Assembly (NCBI GenBank): GCA_025454975.1
Contig: JALONK010000029.1
Location: 1 to 42,290 of the forward strand
Direction of reading: 5' to 3'
Source: Bacteroidia bacterium
GTDB taxonomy: Bacteria; Bacteroidota; Bacteroidia; UKL13-3
Length of the DNA stretch: 42,290 nucleotides
Positions 8,261 to 17,657 of this stretch are shown piece after piece (positions within the stretch are counted from its first letter, which is position 1; each line of letters starts with the position of its first letter). Under the pieces are notes generated by a model. It ran no database searches and was not told the origin of the DNA. It saw nothing but the letters and a program-made list of their open reading frames with translations. The position numbers were made by a program, and so were the translations under genes.

Positions 8261-10441
8261 ATGAAACATAAAATAATAAATACAATCATGACTAATTTAA
8301 AGCATTCGTTAGGACTAATTGTAGGTGTGTGTTTCTGCATTTCTGCTTACGCACAAAACCAAATTACTCTTGAAGATATTTGGACCAAAGGAACTTTTGG
8401 TACCAGAGGTGTTTCAGGATTTAATTCAATGAATGATGGTAGGTTTTATACAGCAGTAGATAAAGAAGAAAATATCGTTAAATATAGGTTTGCTTCTGGT
8501 GATGAAGTTGAAACAGTTGTTAAGCAATCCCTTCATGGATTAAAACAATTCTCCTATTCGTTCAGTGATGATGAAAATAAAGTGTTGTTTCAAACCAACT
8601 TTAAACAGTTATACCGTCATTCTTATGCAGCTAATATTCATGTGTTGGATTTAACCACAAGGAAATTAATTCAGCCTATTAGCGATCCGGTAATGTTACC
8701 GGAGTTTTCTCCGGATGGTACAAAACTAGCCTATGTGCGTGGCAATAATTTATACTGGTATGATTTAATCGAACAGCGCGAAATTCAAATTACAACCGAT
8801 GGCAAACAAAACAATATTATTAATGGTGCAACTGATTGGGTTTATGAAGAAGAATTTGCTTTAAGTAAGGGTTTTTATTGGAACAGTAACAGCACTCAAA
8901 TCGCTTATTACCGCTTTGATGAAAGTGGTGTTAAGGAGTTTACAATGGCTATGTATGGTTCATTATATCCTGATCAGTACACTTTTAAATATCCTAAAGC
9001 AGGGGAGAGTAATTCTGTTATTGATATTTATGTATTTGATGTTTCAACCGGAAAAAAACAAGCAATTGACATAGGAGTTGAAAAGGATATTTATATTCCC
9101 CGTTTGCACTGGACAACCAACTCAAATACATTGATGGTTCAGCGATTAAACCGACTTCAAAATAAGTTAGAATTATTGTTAGCTAATACTTCCAATGGTC
9201 AATCAACAATTATTTATACCGAAGAAAATAAGGCATATATTGAAGTTCCTGAAGTGTATTTTTTACCGGATGGCAAGACCTTTATTTTAAATAGTGAAAA
9301 AAGTGGAAATAATCATTTATATCAATATCAATTAAATGGAACACTTATACGTCAGGTTACCAAAGGTAATTGGGATGTGGATCAAGTTTATGGTATTAGT
9401 TCAAATTCCAAATGGATATATGCTTCAACCTCCGAAGTTAGCTCAACAGAAAGATATGTATATGCACTTTCAATTGATGGTAAAACAAAAAAACAATTGA
9501 CCACAATGAAGGGATGGAACAGTGCTATTTTTAATAAAGATTACAGTTATTTTCTATGGTCACATTCTTCTATCAACTCTCCGCCACTGTATGCCTTGTG
9601 CGATGCAACCGGTAAAACAATTAGGGTGCTGGAAGAAAACAAACATGCTACCGATAAAATGAAACAATTCAATATTGAACCGGCAGTGATTACCACGTTT
9701 AATAATTCATATCAAGAATCGTTAAATGCATTCATTTTTAGACCTCACCATTTTGATAGCACCAAAAAATATCCGGTGCTAATGTATGTGTATGGTGGAC
9801 CGGGCCACCAATTGGCTGTTAACCGTTGGATGGGAGCTTATTATTTTTGGTATCAAATGTTGGCAGAACAAGGATATATGATTGTTTGTGTTGATGGAAG
9901 AGGAACCGGATTTAAGGGAGAATCCTTTAAGAAAGTGACATATCTGCAACTTGGCAAATATGAAATAGAAGACCAGATTTATGTGGCAAAGCAATTGGCA
10001 AAATTACCTTATGTGGATGCTTCACGTATTGGTATATGGGGCTGGAGTTTCGGGGGATACATGGCAAGCTTAGGAATTACTAAGGGTGCTGATGTGTTTA
10101 AAACAGCCATTGCAGTTGCTCCTGTTACCAATTGGAGGTATTACGACAATATTTACACGGAAAGATTTATGCGAACACCTTCCGAAAATGGTAAAAATTA
10201 CGATGATAATTCACCCATTAACCATGTGTCAAAAATTAAAGGAAACTACCTTATTATTCACGGAACTGCTGATGATAATGTTCATTTTCAAAATGCAGTT
10301 GAAATGATTAATAAAATGATAAATAAAGGTGTAAAATTTGATAGTGAATTATATCCTGATAAAAACCACGGCATTGGAGGAGCTTCAACACGACTGCATT
10401 TATTTGAACGTATGACAAGTTTTATCAAGGAGAAACTATAA
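8261..10441 (+). CDS. Exported S9B dipeptidyl peptidase IV-type serine peptidase
   Basis: Removes X-Pro (or similar) dipeptides from the N-terminus of peptides, in the periplasm. The 726-residue product has a signal peptide ending SAYAQ (an internal ATG at 8288 would also keep it). An eight-blade DPP IV N-terminal propeller spans roughly residues 40-480 and contains DWVYEEEF, the paired glutamates that bind the substrate amino terminus. The alpha/beta-hydrolase domain has the catalytic triad Ser596 (GWSFGGYM), Asp671 (GTADDNVHF) and His703 (DKNHGIGG), with correct spacing. It is intact. The stop codon overlaps the start of a 36-codon membrane-protein ORF, and a POT peptide transporter follows, so this looks like a peptide degradation and uptake unit. 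The exact specificity (DPP IV versus a relative) is inferred from the EE motif. Confidence 0.93.
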   Translation: MKHKIINTIMTNLKHSLGLIVGVCFCISAYAQNQITLEDIWTKGTFGTRGVSGFNSMNDGRFYTAVDKEENIVKYRFASGDEVETVVKQSLHGLKQFSYSFSDDENKVLFQTNFKQLYRHSYAANIHVLDLTTRKLIQPISDPVMLPEFSPDGTKLAYVRGNNLYWYDLIEQREIQITTDGKQNNIINGATDWVYEEEFALSKGFYWNSNSTQIAYYRFDESGVKEFTMAMYGSLYPDQYTFKYPKAGESNSVIDIYVFDVSTGKKQAIDIGVEKDIYIPRLHWTTNSNTLMVQRLNRLQNKLELLLANTSNGQSTIIYTEENKAYIEVPEVYFLPDGKTFILNSEKSGNNHLYQYQLNGTLIRQVTKGNWDVDQVYGISSNSKWIYASTSEVSSTERYVYALSIDGKTKKQLTTMKGWNSAIFNKDYSYFLWSHSSINSPPLYALCDATGKTIRVLEENKHATDKMKQFNIEPAVITTFNNSYQESLNAFIFRPHHFDSTKKYPVLMYVYGGPGHQLAVNRWMGAYYFWYQMLAEQGYMIVCVDGRGTGFKGESFKKVTYLQLGKYEIEDQIYVAKQLAKLPYVDASRIGIWGWSFGGYMASLGITKGADVFKTAIAVAPVTNWRYYDNIYTERFMRTPSENGKNYDDNSPINHVSKIKGNYLIIHGTADDNVHFQNAVEMINKMINKGVKFDSELYPDKNHGIGGASTRLHLFERMTSFIKEKL

Positions 10442-10551
10442 TGAGGTTCTTTGAGAAATCTTGGGTACAAGCAATTACAGCCATTGTTATTATTTTTACA
10501 GCTATGATTGCCTTATATTTTCTAATGTTAGGCTTAACCTTGTTAAACTAA
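10441..10551 (+). CDS. 36-residue single-pass membrane microprotein
   Basis: A short frame starting on the last base of the peptidase stop codon (TAATG overlap), a typical arrangement for translational coupling. The product begins MRFFEKSWVQAIT, with a positively charged N-terminus, then about 22 hydrophobic residues (AIVIIFTAMIALYFLML) and ends LTLLN. That is the profile of a single transmembrane helix with the N-terminus inside. It lies between an exported DPP IV and a peptide transporter. I know no family for it. It could be a regulator or assembly partner of one neighbour, or merely a chance frame; the coupling and the clean helix favour a real gene. Confidence 0.6.
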   Translation: MRFFEKSWVQAITAIVIIFTAMIALYFLMLGLTLLN

Positions 10552-10602
10552 TTTGTATAATTCAGTCTTAATTTTAAATTGCATTTATTAAACTAATCAG
10601 AT

Positions 10603-12492
10603 ATGAGCCAAATCAAACAAGGTCATCCTAAGGGATTGTATGTGTTATTTGTAACGGAAATGTGGGAACGATTCAGCTATTATGGTATGCGTGCCATTTT
10701 CGTTTTATTTATGTCGAAAGCTTTATTATTCGACAAAGCAATTGGCTCCGAAATTTATGGTAGTTATACCGGACTTGTTTATTTAACGCCCCTCTTGGGT
10801 GGATATATGGCCGACAGATACTGGGGTAATCGCAAGTCTATTATTATTGGTGGTATTTTAATGGCAATCGGACAATTTTTTATGTTCATTGCAGGCAGCT
10901 TATATCAAGAATCATTTGCACCCATGATCATGTTTGTAGGATTGGGATTTTTGATTTTTGGCAATGGGTTTTTCAAACCTAATATTTCAACTATGGTTGG
11001 TCAATTGTATCAACCCGGAGATCAACGAGTGGATTCAGCCTTCACTATATTTTATATGGGAATTAACCTCGGCGCATTTGTTGCTCCATTATTGTGCGGT
11101 TACCTTGGTGATACCGGAAATCCTGCCGATTTTAAATGGGGTTTTCTAGCTGCTTGTTTAGGAATGGTATTAAGTGTAATTTTATTTGTTACCCTCAAAA
11201 ATAAGTATATTGTTACTCCCGAAGGTGTTCAAATTGGTGATAAACCTAACGTAAGCCGAATGGAATCATCAACAAATACTAATGAATCAGGTGAGATAAA
11301 TACTACTCAGATTATCGTTTGGTTATCTGTTTTTGCAATTTTGTTTTCGTTGTTCAAATTTGTATTTAGCCTTGATTTAATAGGAGCTTTTATATTTTCA
11401 CTAACCATAGTAGCTCCCGGATTTATCATCTCTGATAAAAGTTTATCGAAGCAGGAAAAAGATAAAATTTGGGTTATCTATATCGCTGCCTTCTTTGTTA
11501 TTTTCTTCTGGGCAGCCTTTGAGCAAGCAGGTGCATCATTAACCTACTTTGCCGAAGAACAAACCAATCGTACCTTATTCGGCGAAATTGTTCCTGCCTC
11601 TTATTTCCAAAGTATTAATGCAGTAGCTATCGTAATTTTCGCTCCCGTTTTTGTTTGGATTTGGGGTGGTTTATCTAGATCAAATAGAGAGCCTGCCTCT
11701 CCCTTTAAACAAGCATTAGGATTGTTTTTGTTAGCCATAGGTTATTTGGTAATCGCGTTTGGTGTAAAAGGAATTGACCCAAGTACTAAAGTTTCAATGG
11801 GATGGTTGATTGGTTTATATACCATTCATACTTTCGGCGAACTTTGTTTATCTCCAATCGGACTTTCAATGGTAAACAAATTATCTCCCGCCCGATTAGC
11901 TTCCTTACTAATGGGTGTATGGTTTTTATCTACCGCATCTGCTAATAAGTTTGCCGGAACATTAAGTTCTTTATACCCTGAAGAAGTTAAAATTGAAAAA
12001 AGTATTTCTAACGAAACTGATATTAAAAATATAAATCAATTAGCTGCTTTTACTATAGATACATCTGTTTGGTCGGCCGACCCTAAAGGTTCGAGTAGTT
12101 TTGCCCTTGCAACTTTAAACACCGTTAAATTAAATGACGGTCGCGATAGTATTATTGGAATTGATGTCGGAACTAATCAAGCTACGGTAAGTAATTTTCA
12201 CTTAAAATTAATTAAAATGGCCAATGATACTTTTGATCGCGCAGTATTAATTGATGGAGGAAAAAAATTAGTTACTCAAGAAGTAGTAGAAAAGGTGGTA
12301 GATAAAGTTCAGGTAAGCACAACAAAAATTCAAGTATGGAATTTAGCTCCTGAAAAACCTACTTTTCTAGGTGTTCAAATAAATAATTTGTTTGATTTCT
12401 TTATGGTTTTTGTGCTAATGGCCGGGGCATCATCTGTTATCCTATTTTTCTTAAGTCGTAAATTACTGCAAATGATGCATGGTATAAATTAA
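10603..12492 (+). CDS. POT/PTR2-family proton-dependent oligopeptide transporter
   Basis: Imports di- and tripeptides with protons across the inner membrane. The first helix carries the ExxER proton-coupling motif within EMWERFSYYGMRA. The PTR2 signatures are present: GGYMADRYWGNR, GNGFFKPNISTMVGQLY and FYMGINLGAFVAPLLCGYLG, and the later FAFEQAG-like and GELCLSPIGLSMV segments. At 629 residues it is longer than most bacterial POTs because of a hydrophilic stretch of ~120 residues before the last helix (approximately 455-590), a layout seen in Bacteroidota members. It follows the DPP IV gene and its microprotein by 51 bases and is closed by a strong terminator, so the three probably form one operon for peptide use. 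Confidence 0.93.
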   Translation: MSQIKQGHPKGLYVLFVTEMWERFSYYGMRAIFVLFMSKALLFDKAIGSEIYGSYTGLVYLTPLLGGYMADRYWGNRKSIIIGGILMAIGQFFMFIAGSLYQESFAPMIMFVGLGFLIFGNGFFKPNISTMVGQLYQPGDQRVDSAFTIFYMGINLGAFVAPLLCGYLGDTGNPADFKWGFLAACLGMVLSVILFVTLKNKYIVTPEGVQIGDKPNVSRMESSTNTNESGEINTTQIIVWLSVFAILFSLFKFVFSLDLIGAFIFSLTIVAPGFIISDKSLSKQEKDKIWVIYIAAFFVIFFWAAFEQAGASLTYFAEEQTNRTLFGEIVPASYFQSINAVAIVIFAPVFVWIWGGLSRSNREPASPFKQALGLFLLAIGYLVIAFGVKGIDPSTKVSMGWLIGLYTIHTFGELCLSPIGLSMVNKLSPARLASLLMGVWFLSTASANKFAGTLSSLYPEEVKIEKSISNETDIKNINQLAAFTIDTSVWSADPKGSSSFALATLNTVKLNDGRDSIIGIDVGTNQATVSNFHLKLIKMANDTFDRAVLIDGGKKLVTQEVVEKVVDKVQVSTTKIQVWNLAPEKPTFLGVQINNLFDFFMVFVLMAGASSVILFFLSRKLLQMMHGIN

Positions 12493-12510
12493 TACCTCAA
12501 ATTCATAGTT

Positions 12511-12549
12511 AAAACTTCAATACCTTTTGGTGTTGAAGTTTTTTGTTTT
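12511..12549 (+). terminator. Strong Rho-independent terminator after the POT gene
   Basis: AAAACTTCAATACC pairs with GGTGTTGAAGTTTT over 14 positions (one G-T) around a TTTT loop, followed by a T-rich tract. It begins 18 bases after the transporter stop. Confidence 0.9.
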
Positions 12550-12805
12550 GAAAGGGTATACACACAAAATTGATTGTATAAATCAATATTGATTAACTTC
12601 CCGAATGCGCGTTTTATGCTACATCTTCTGCATCCTTATCTCTATATTTATTAATGTCAAAGTCAACCTATTGTAGCTTAATGTCTAGGTAAAACACATT
12701 GGGTTAGAATGTGTGGCTTGTTATAGGATAATAAAAATAACTTTTACCTCATTTTATTTTTGATTTTATACTAAGTTCAAAGTATTTAATTTAAATTAGC
12801 AGTGC
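12550..12805. other. Non-coding gap with inverted repeats
   Basis: No coding frame seen. Two inverted repeats are present: ATTGATT-N5-AATCAAT at 12569-12587, followed directly by a third ATTGATT copy, and ACACATT-N7-AATGTGT at 12694-12714. A TATTTTTG box (TAnnTTTG) at 12755-12762 is the best promoter candidate for the lipoprotein gene. Confidence 0.45.
12755..12762 (+). promoter_or_regulatory. Candidate -7 element for the lipoprotein/beta-barrel pair
   Basis: TATTTTTG matches TAnnTTTG and lies 43 bases before the ATG at 12806. No good TTG is seen at -33, and the region is AT-rich, so chance matches are easy. Confidence 0.35.
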
Positions 12806-13240
12806 ATGTTAGCCAATTATTATAAGTTTATTTTCGTATCTATTTTGGGATTAACTGCATTCAGTTCATGTGATGATTGCTATTCTGATGGATATTATTC
12901 TCAAGCCAATTTTGGATACTCTTATTACCACGGGCAACAAGGCACAGCCAAATTAACATTATATAAAGGTGGCAAGTTTTTCTCTCCTTGGGTTACAGTA
13001 TATTATCCGAAAGCCTTTAAAGCGGAATTGTATAAACTTGATTTACCTGTTGGTGATTCAATACTTAAATTCACTATTCAGTCTGATTCTTTAACAATTG
13101 ACACAGTTCACTTAATTTATAAAGTTATAATTGATTATAATGAAACCTGTAATAATACTAATATTCGATTTAATTCTAGGAAAATTGTATTAAACACCCT
13201 CGACACTAATTTTAGCCTTTACACTAATCCCGGCTATTGA
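12806..13240 (+). CDS. Small cysteine-containing lipoprotein, possibly DUF6452-like
   Basis: 144 residues with a leader ending LTAFSSC, a plausible lipobox with the lipidated cysteine at about residue 22, followed at once by DDC. The mature part is beta-rich and contains KLTLYKGGKFFSPW, a LPVGDSILKFTI strand pair and a further Cys in NETCNN. The layout (cysteine near the N-terminus, LPL/LPV-type strand, late cysteine) and its pairing with a beta-barrel gene recall the DUF6452/DUF6048 pair common in this phylum, but I cannot confirm it. Its stop overlaps the ATG of the next gene (TGATG), so the two are translationally coupled. Function unknown. Confidence 0.7.
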   Translation: MLANYYKFIFVSILGLTAFSSCDDCYSDGYYSQANFGYSYYHGQQGTAKLTLYKGGKFFSPWVTVYYPKAFKAELYKLDLPVGDSILKFTIQSDSLTIDTVHLIYKVIIDYNETCNNTNIRFNSRKIVLNTLDTNFSLYTNPGY

Positions 13241-13902
13241 TGTATTATCTAAGAATTTTTATATTTTTTCTATCTGTATTGTTTTTTAAACAATCAATAG
13301 CACAAACAAGAGTTGAATTGGGTCTTGGGGTTTTCAATTTTATTAGAACTTTGGCATTAATTGATTCGGATCGTGCTTTTATGCATCATTACCTACTTGA
13401 TTTAAATTCACGTTTAGTATTAAATGAAACCTTTGCGTTACAAGCTGAAATGGGTGCAGGACGACATATAAATTTACAACATCCAACTACTCGATTCACA
13501 AATTATACCGATTTTTTGGAATTGTATTATCAACCAAAATTTAAGTTCCTTTTTAGTTTGAATGGTCGAAAAGACGATAATATAAATTTTGAACTAGGGC
13601 CTTCCATTGCTTATTACCATTCACAAAAAATAATACACATTAACTACATTGATATATATGGTACTTCAATAAATCGACGAATCGAAAATAGTTATTCAAC
13701 ATTCAACGCTGGAATTGTTCAACGAACCAGTATATATACAGGTGGCTTTGGTGTTGCCATTGAGCTAAGTTTAATAAGACTTTTAAATAATAAACCTGAA
13801 CTTAATTCAGTTGAACGTCTTCTTGGTTTTAAAATGGACGAAGGAAGTGCGGTGTTTTTAAATTTTGATTTTGAAGTTTATTACCGACTTTTTGGTAAGT
13901 AA
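13240..13902 (+). CDS. Predicted outer-membrane beta-barrel protein
   Basis: The ATG at 13240 shares its A with the upstream stop and is preferred over an adjacent TTG one codon earlier. The product starts with a leader, MYYLRIFIFFLSVLFFKQSIAQ, followed by alternating hydrophobic/polar strands: VELGLGVFNF, FALQAEMGAGRHI, FLELYYQPKFKFLF, INFELGPSIAYYH, GFGVAIELSLIRL. It ends in FEVYYRLFGK, with aromatic-rich strands typical of an 8-stranded porin-like barrel. It may be the partner of the preceding lipoprotein. No specific family is certain; DUF6048 is one possibility. The convergent Wzz-like gene ends 42 bases downstream. Confidence 0.7.
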   Translation: MYYLRIFIFFLSVLFFKQSIAQTRVELGLGVFNFIRTLALIDSDRAFMHHYLLDLNSRLVLNETFALQAEMGAGRHINLQHPTTRFTNYTDFLELYYQPKFKFLFSLNGRKDDNINFELGPSIAYYHSQKIIHINYIDIYGTSINRRIENSYSTFNAGIVQRTSIYTGGFGVAIELSLIRLLNNKPELNSVERLLGFKMDEGSAVFLNFDFEVYYRLFGK

Positions 13903-13944
13903 AAACTCAATCTTTAACCACAAGTGTAAGATGAAAAAAAATAA

Positions 13945-14826
13945 TTATGGTTTTGAAGTTTTGATGATAGCTGAAATGTTCAGTATCAAATTAACGCACA
14001 AGGCTAGGGCCAAAGCAGCAGGAAGTAGAATTGATAACCTTGGCCAATACCTTTTTTTTGTGCTAACACAATTTTTAACCAACTCAAAACTTGAAGTGTA
14101 TTTTTTCTGATAATTTAAAAGTAATTGTTCTTTATACAGTAAGATAGCTTTTTCAAAAACATTCATCGGATTTATAGGTTCACCATAAACAAATCCCCCC
14201 GCACTTCTTGGGCCTGCATTTGTAGTTAAAATTCTTTTTAAACTATCTATACCTGCCATATCCCTATTTAGCCTACGCTCCATTTCATTAATGTTTTCCA
14301 TTCTAATATTACGGCTTTTTGAATAATACGGGCTTTGTTCTAAATAGGAGTGAATGGCACGCTGAAGGGTGTCAAAGTTACCCCTGTCAGAAGTATAAAT
14401 AAAAATCGAAAGGCTATTGATACTATCACTGTACTTATAAAAGTGATTAATCTTCTCAGTAGCAAAATCCAACTTGATCAACTTCTCAGATAAACTATTA
14501 TCAATACGCAGTAAATCCGATATGCCTTCAATGTCATCGTCTTCTATTAAGCTAACTAAATCATCTAACATCCCTATAAAATATAAATCGCCAAGGTTGG
14601 TTGGTTTAAGTGTAAAATAGGATTTATAAACAGGTTTAACAGTATACCTGATGGTAATGGCGCCAATAAATAGAATACTAATGATAATAATTAATCTTTT
14701 TGGCTGTTTAAACATCAATAAAAACGGCGTAAGTATCCAACGAATACCTTTTTTAAATAATAAAAACAGTTTATATATCAGGGCTTCGATATCAAACTCG
14801 TCATCTTGCAATGGCTTGTTGTTCAT
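13945..14826 (-). CDS. Wzz-like polysaccharide co-polymerase (chain-length determinant)
   Basis: 293 residues with the two-helix topology of polysaccharide co-polymerases. A cytoplasmic N-terminus is followed by a membrane helix at about 44-60 (RLIIIISILFIGAITIR), then a YTVKPVYKSYFTLKP segment like the start of Wzz domains. A long periplasmic helical region (~65-258) includes a coiled-coil-like stretch (MENINEMERRLNRDMAG). The last helix is at 264-285 (LSILLPAALALALCVNLIL). Such proteins set the chain length of Wzy-polymerised glycans. It points away from the flippase gene with 109 bases between them, so the two sides of the locus probably share a divergent control region. No tyrosine-kinase domain is fused. 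The assignment rests on topology and context. Confidence 0.7.
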   Translation of the reverse strand: MNNKPLQDDEFDIEALIYKLFLLFKKGIRWILTPFLLMFKQPKRLIIIISILFIGAITIRYTVKPVYKSYFTLKPTNLGDLYFIGMLDDLVSLIEDDDIEGISDLLRIDNSLSEKLIKLDFATEKINHFYKYSDSINSLSIFIYTSDRGNFDTLQRAIHSYLEQSPYYSKSRNIRMENINEMERRLNRDMAGIDSLKRILTTNAGPRSAGGFVYGEPINPMNVFEKAILLYKEQLLLNYQKKYTSSFELVKNCVSTKKRYWPRLSILLPAALALALCVNLILNISAIIKTSKP

Positions 14827-14935
14827 TGTTTGAATATAAAAAACGAAAGTATTAAAAAATAACTAATAAAGTAATTTTATCCTTGATTTGCTCATGAAAT
14901 AAAACTGCTATATTCGAACATTAATACCTGATTTA

Positions 14936-16408
14936 TTGCCTTTAATTAAATCTCAACTTTTTAAAAATTCTATTTGGCTACTAGCAGATGTAATCACCTA
15001 TCCGTTGATTATGCTTATTGCTACACCCTTTTTCATTCATCAATTAGGTGCATCACAATATGGTTTATGGATGTTGGTAAATGTGGTGATGCAATTAATA
15101 AATGTGTTAAATTTCGGAGTTGGCGACAGCACAATTAAGGCCACTTCACACTATTATGCTCAACATGATTATTCTCTTTTAAATAGAAGTTTTAATTATA
15201 ACCTTGGTTTAAGTATTCTTTTGATGATTCTTGCTTCAGTTGTAGGTTTAATTTTAGCATGGTTGGTGCATCACGATTTACTTTTCACCATTGACAATTC
15301 AGTGAAACAACAAGCTTTTTCTGCAATTTCCCTCTGTGCATTGTCGGCTGGTTTGAAGATAATTGAACAAGTTTTTTTATCTGTTTTTAAAGGGTTACAG
15401 CGATTCGATATTGCCTCTAAACTAAATCTAACATCACGGGTTTCCGTTTTGTTAATTTCAGTAGTAGTTGTACATGCAGGTTATGGATTATCTGAAATTA
15501 TTATGACTACCGTTGCGGTTAATATTTTAAATATTGTTGCTCAAATTATTGTTGTACTTTCTTATACCCAAATTAAGTTTAGTTTTCCTTCGTTTAACCA
15601 ACAGTCGAATCAACTTTTCCTTAAAAATAACATTTGGTTTTGGTTGCAATCCATGATTGCTATTGTGGGTTTTTTGGCCGACCGACTAATATTAGGAGAG
15701 TTTGCCGACCTCGAAACCATAGGATATTATTCAATTGCAACTATGATTGGAAGTCAGATACATAACGTTTTACTGTCGTTTGGAAGTTTTGTTTTCCCTA
15801 AAGTAACCGCTTACCAAACCGTAAATAAAAGCACCTTAGATATTTATTATATGGCTCGCTTTGCTATTGCCGGAGCGGGTTGGTTTATTATTATGCTTAT
15901 TCTGCTATTTGGAAATAGTGCATTAACCTGGTGGCTGGGTGAAGAAGTATTTGCGCATGCTTATCCTTATATCAGGCTTTATCTTGTATATATCGCAGTT
16001 ATATTATTAATTACCGTACCTTATCATTTTATTAATGGAAGTAATTATGTTAAATTAAATTCATTGTTTGAAACAGTATTAAGAAGTTTGCATCTGGTTT
16101 TTATGTTTATTGCTTATCAGTATTACCAAACAGAAGGCCTAATTTGGGCCTTAATTGTTGTAACGATAATAAATATACCTTTTCAGTACTACTTGTTTCA
16201 TAAGTATGTATTAAATCTAAAGCAAATAAAAGCCGCTATTTTACCTGTATTACCGGCAATTTGCTTTGTATTGTTAATATTAGTTGAACTTTGGTGGCAA
16301 AAGCTAATTATAGTTGGCATTTTTTTACTTTTGTTCTGGTTTATTTATTTGGTAAAGGTCGAACCTTATTTACATAGGTTTATTAATGTTCATGATAAAA
16401 AGGATTAA
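14936..16408 (+). CDS. Wzx-type oligosaccharide flippase (MOP superfamily)
   Basis: A 490-residue multi-pass membrane protein of the polysaccharide-exporter family that flips lipid-linked repeat units to the periplasm. N-terminal features fit well: FKNSIWLLADVITYPLIMLI and FFIHQLGASQYGLWMLVNVV, then NFGVGDSTIKATSHYYA, typical of Wzx proteins. About 14 helices can be counted. The start is TTG at 14936; the frame is closed by a stop at 14900 with no ATG in between, and the first in-frame ATG downstream would cut into helix 1. Its end overlaps the next gene by 23 bases. It heads the main plus-strand operon of the polysaccharide locus. Confidence 0.87.
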   Translation: MPLIKSQLFKNSIWLLADVITYPLIMLIATPFFIHQLGASQYGLWMLVNVVMQLINVLNFGVGDSTIKATSHYYAQHDYSLLNRSFNYNLGLSILLMILASVVGLILAWLVHHDLLFTIDNSVKQQAFSAISLCALSAGLKIIEQVFLSVFKGLQRFDIASKLNLTSRVSVLLISVVVVHAGYGLSEIIMTTVAVNILNIVAQIIVVLSYTQIKFSFPSFNQQSNQLFLKNNIWFWLQSMIAIVGFLADRLILGEFADLETIGYYSIATMIGSQIHNVLLSFGSFVFPKVTAYQTVNKSTLDIYYMARFAIAGAGWFIIMLILLFGNSALTWWLGEEVFAHAYPYIRLYLVYIAVILLITVPYHFINGSNYVKLNSLFETVLRSLHLVFMFIAYQYYQTEGLIWALIVVTIINIPFQYYLFHKYVLNLKQIKAAILPVLPAICFVLLILVELWWQKLIIVGIFLLLFWFIYLVKVEPYLHRFINVHDKKD

Positions 16409-17657
16409 GATTTCTAAATATTATATCCTGGCTTATCTCTATTTTTTTGTAAATAGTGTTGGATTGTCGGGTGGACTGTTATTTACCAACCTGCTAACTC
16501 CATTCTTTTATATTTGGTTGTTTTTAAAAACCAAACAACCCGTTCTTTTACCATTATTCTTAGTGCTCGTTCCGTTCAATATTATCCATTTGTTAAATGG
16601 AGTAGATATAAGCTCCTTTCTTGTTTCTAATGCCCTATTTATTAGCACCTACATTTTTGTAATGAGCTTTTCATATTTTATTAATCACTTTCCAAATCCT
16701 GAACATATATTCAAACATTTATTAATCACTAATTTTGCATTAGTAATAATTGCCTGTGGTATTTATTTCACCGATTACAAAGAATTAATGTGGTATAAAA
16801 ATAAGTTTACTGCAAGTGTTAATGAATTTTATCGGTTGGCACTTTTTACTTTCGAAGCATCTTATTATTCATTATTGATTGCTCCAATAGCTCTTTATTA
16901 TCTTTTAAAGGTAATATTTGGTATGCACAAGAAGTCGGCAATCAACATATTTATTTTAGTGGCTATTCCTTTATTACTTTCTCTTTCATTCGGTGTTATT
17001 GCGGCTTTGGCTATCAGCTTAGGTATAGTATATCTTGTTAACTGGAAACAGATTTTTTATAAAAAAAACATGTTTAATTTACTGGTAATAGGGCTTTCAC
17101 TCACAATATTTGTTTTGGTTTTTTTAATGGTGTTTTTCCCCGACAACGCCATATTTATCAGGTTAAATAATATTGCATTAGGAGTTGATACTTCTACAAG
17201 AGGACGTACAACTGAATCAATTGGTATGGCTTGGCGAGTAGCAAGTGAAAAAAGCATTTGGTTTGGGGTTGGTTTAGGACAAATTAAAATAATAGCACTA
17301 GAAATTGTTAAAAGGTATTATCAATATTGGGGCGAACTAGAAACTGTTAGAATTCCCAACGCCGTGGCAGAAACACTTGCCATATTTGGTATCAGCGGAG
17401 TGCTTTTCAGGTTTGGATTAATTATTTACCTCTTCTTTAAAACTAAAGTCGCGTCAAATGATTACCGACTTGCGCTATTTGTATTGGTATTTGTGTATCA
17501 ATTCACAGGTAGCTATATAACTAATATTGTAGAATATGTAATTTGGGTGATGGCTTTTTCTTCTGCTTTTCCCCAATTTAACCGACAGTCGAGATTATCC
17601 TCACCAACCCTAATAAATAAACCTACAAATGAAAGTACTATTCATCGCCCGTCATGA
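16386..17657 (+). CDS. Wzy/O-antigen polymerase-like membrane protein
   Basis: 423 residues, 10 or more predicted helices, and a large periplasmic loop late in the protein, the usual shape of O-antigen polymerases and ligases. Weak family cues are the TRGRTTESIGMAWRVASEKSIWFGVGLGQ segment, similar to the sRx..iW......pl.G.G pattern before the loop, and the late helices after RIPNAVAETLAIFGISG. It overlaps the flippase gene upstream (23 bases) and the glycosyltransferase downstream (29 bases), so the last ~10 residues are encoded by DNA that is also the next gene's start. ATG at 16386 or 16392 are both possible. Polymerase versus ligase cannot be told apart; a second such protein is at 20556. 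Confidence 0.75.
   Translation: MFMIKRIKISKYYILAYLYFFVNSVGLSGGLLFTNLLTPFFYIWLFLKTKQPVLLPLFLVLVPFNIIHLLNGVDISSFLVSNALFISTYIFVMSFSYFINHFPNPEHIFKHLLITNFALVIIACGIYFTDYKELMWYKNKFTASVNEFYRLALFTFEASYYSLLIAPIALYYLLKVIFGMHKKSAINIFILVAIPLLLSLSFGVIAALAISLGIVYLVNWKQIFYKKNMFNLLVIGLSLTIFVLVFLMVFFPDNAIFIRLNNIALGVDTSTRGRTTESIGMAWRVASEKSIWFGVGLGQIKIIALEIVKRYYQYWGELETVRIPNAVAETLAIFGISGVLFRFGLIIYLFFKTKVASNDYRLALFVLVFVYQFTGSYITNIVEYVIWVMAFSSAFPQFNRQSRLSSPTLINKPTNESTIHRPS

Noticed and set aside
13865-14110. 81-codon plus-strand frame after the beta-barrel gene
   Set aside because: Mostly antisense to the C-terminal helix of the Wzz-like gene; no recognisable protein features.
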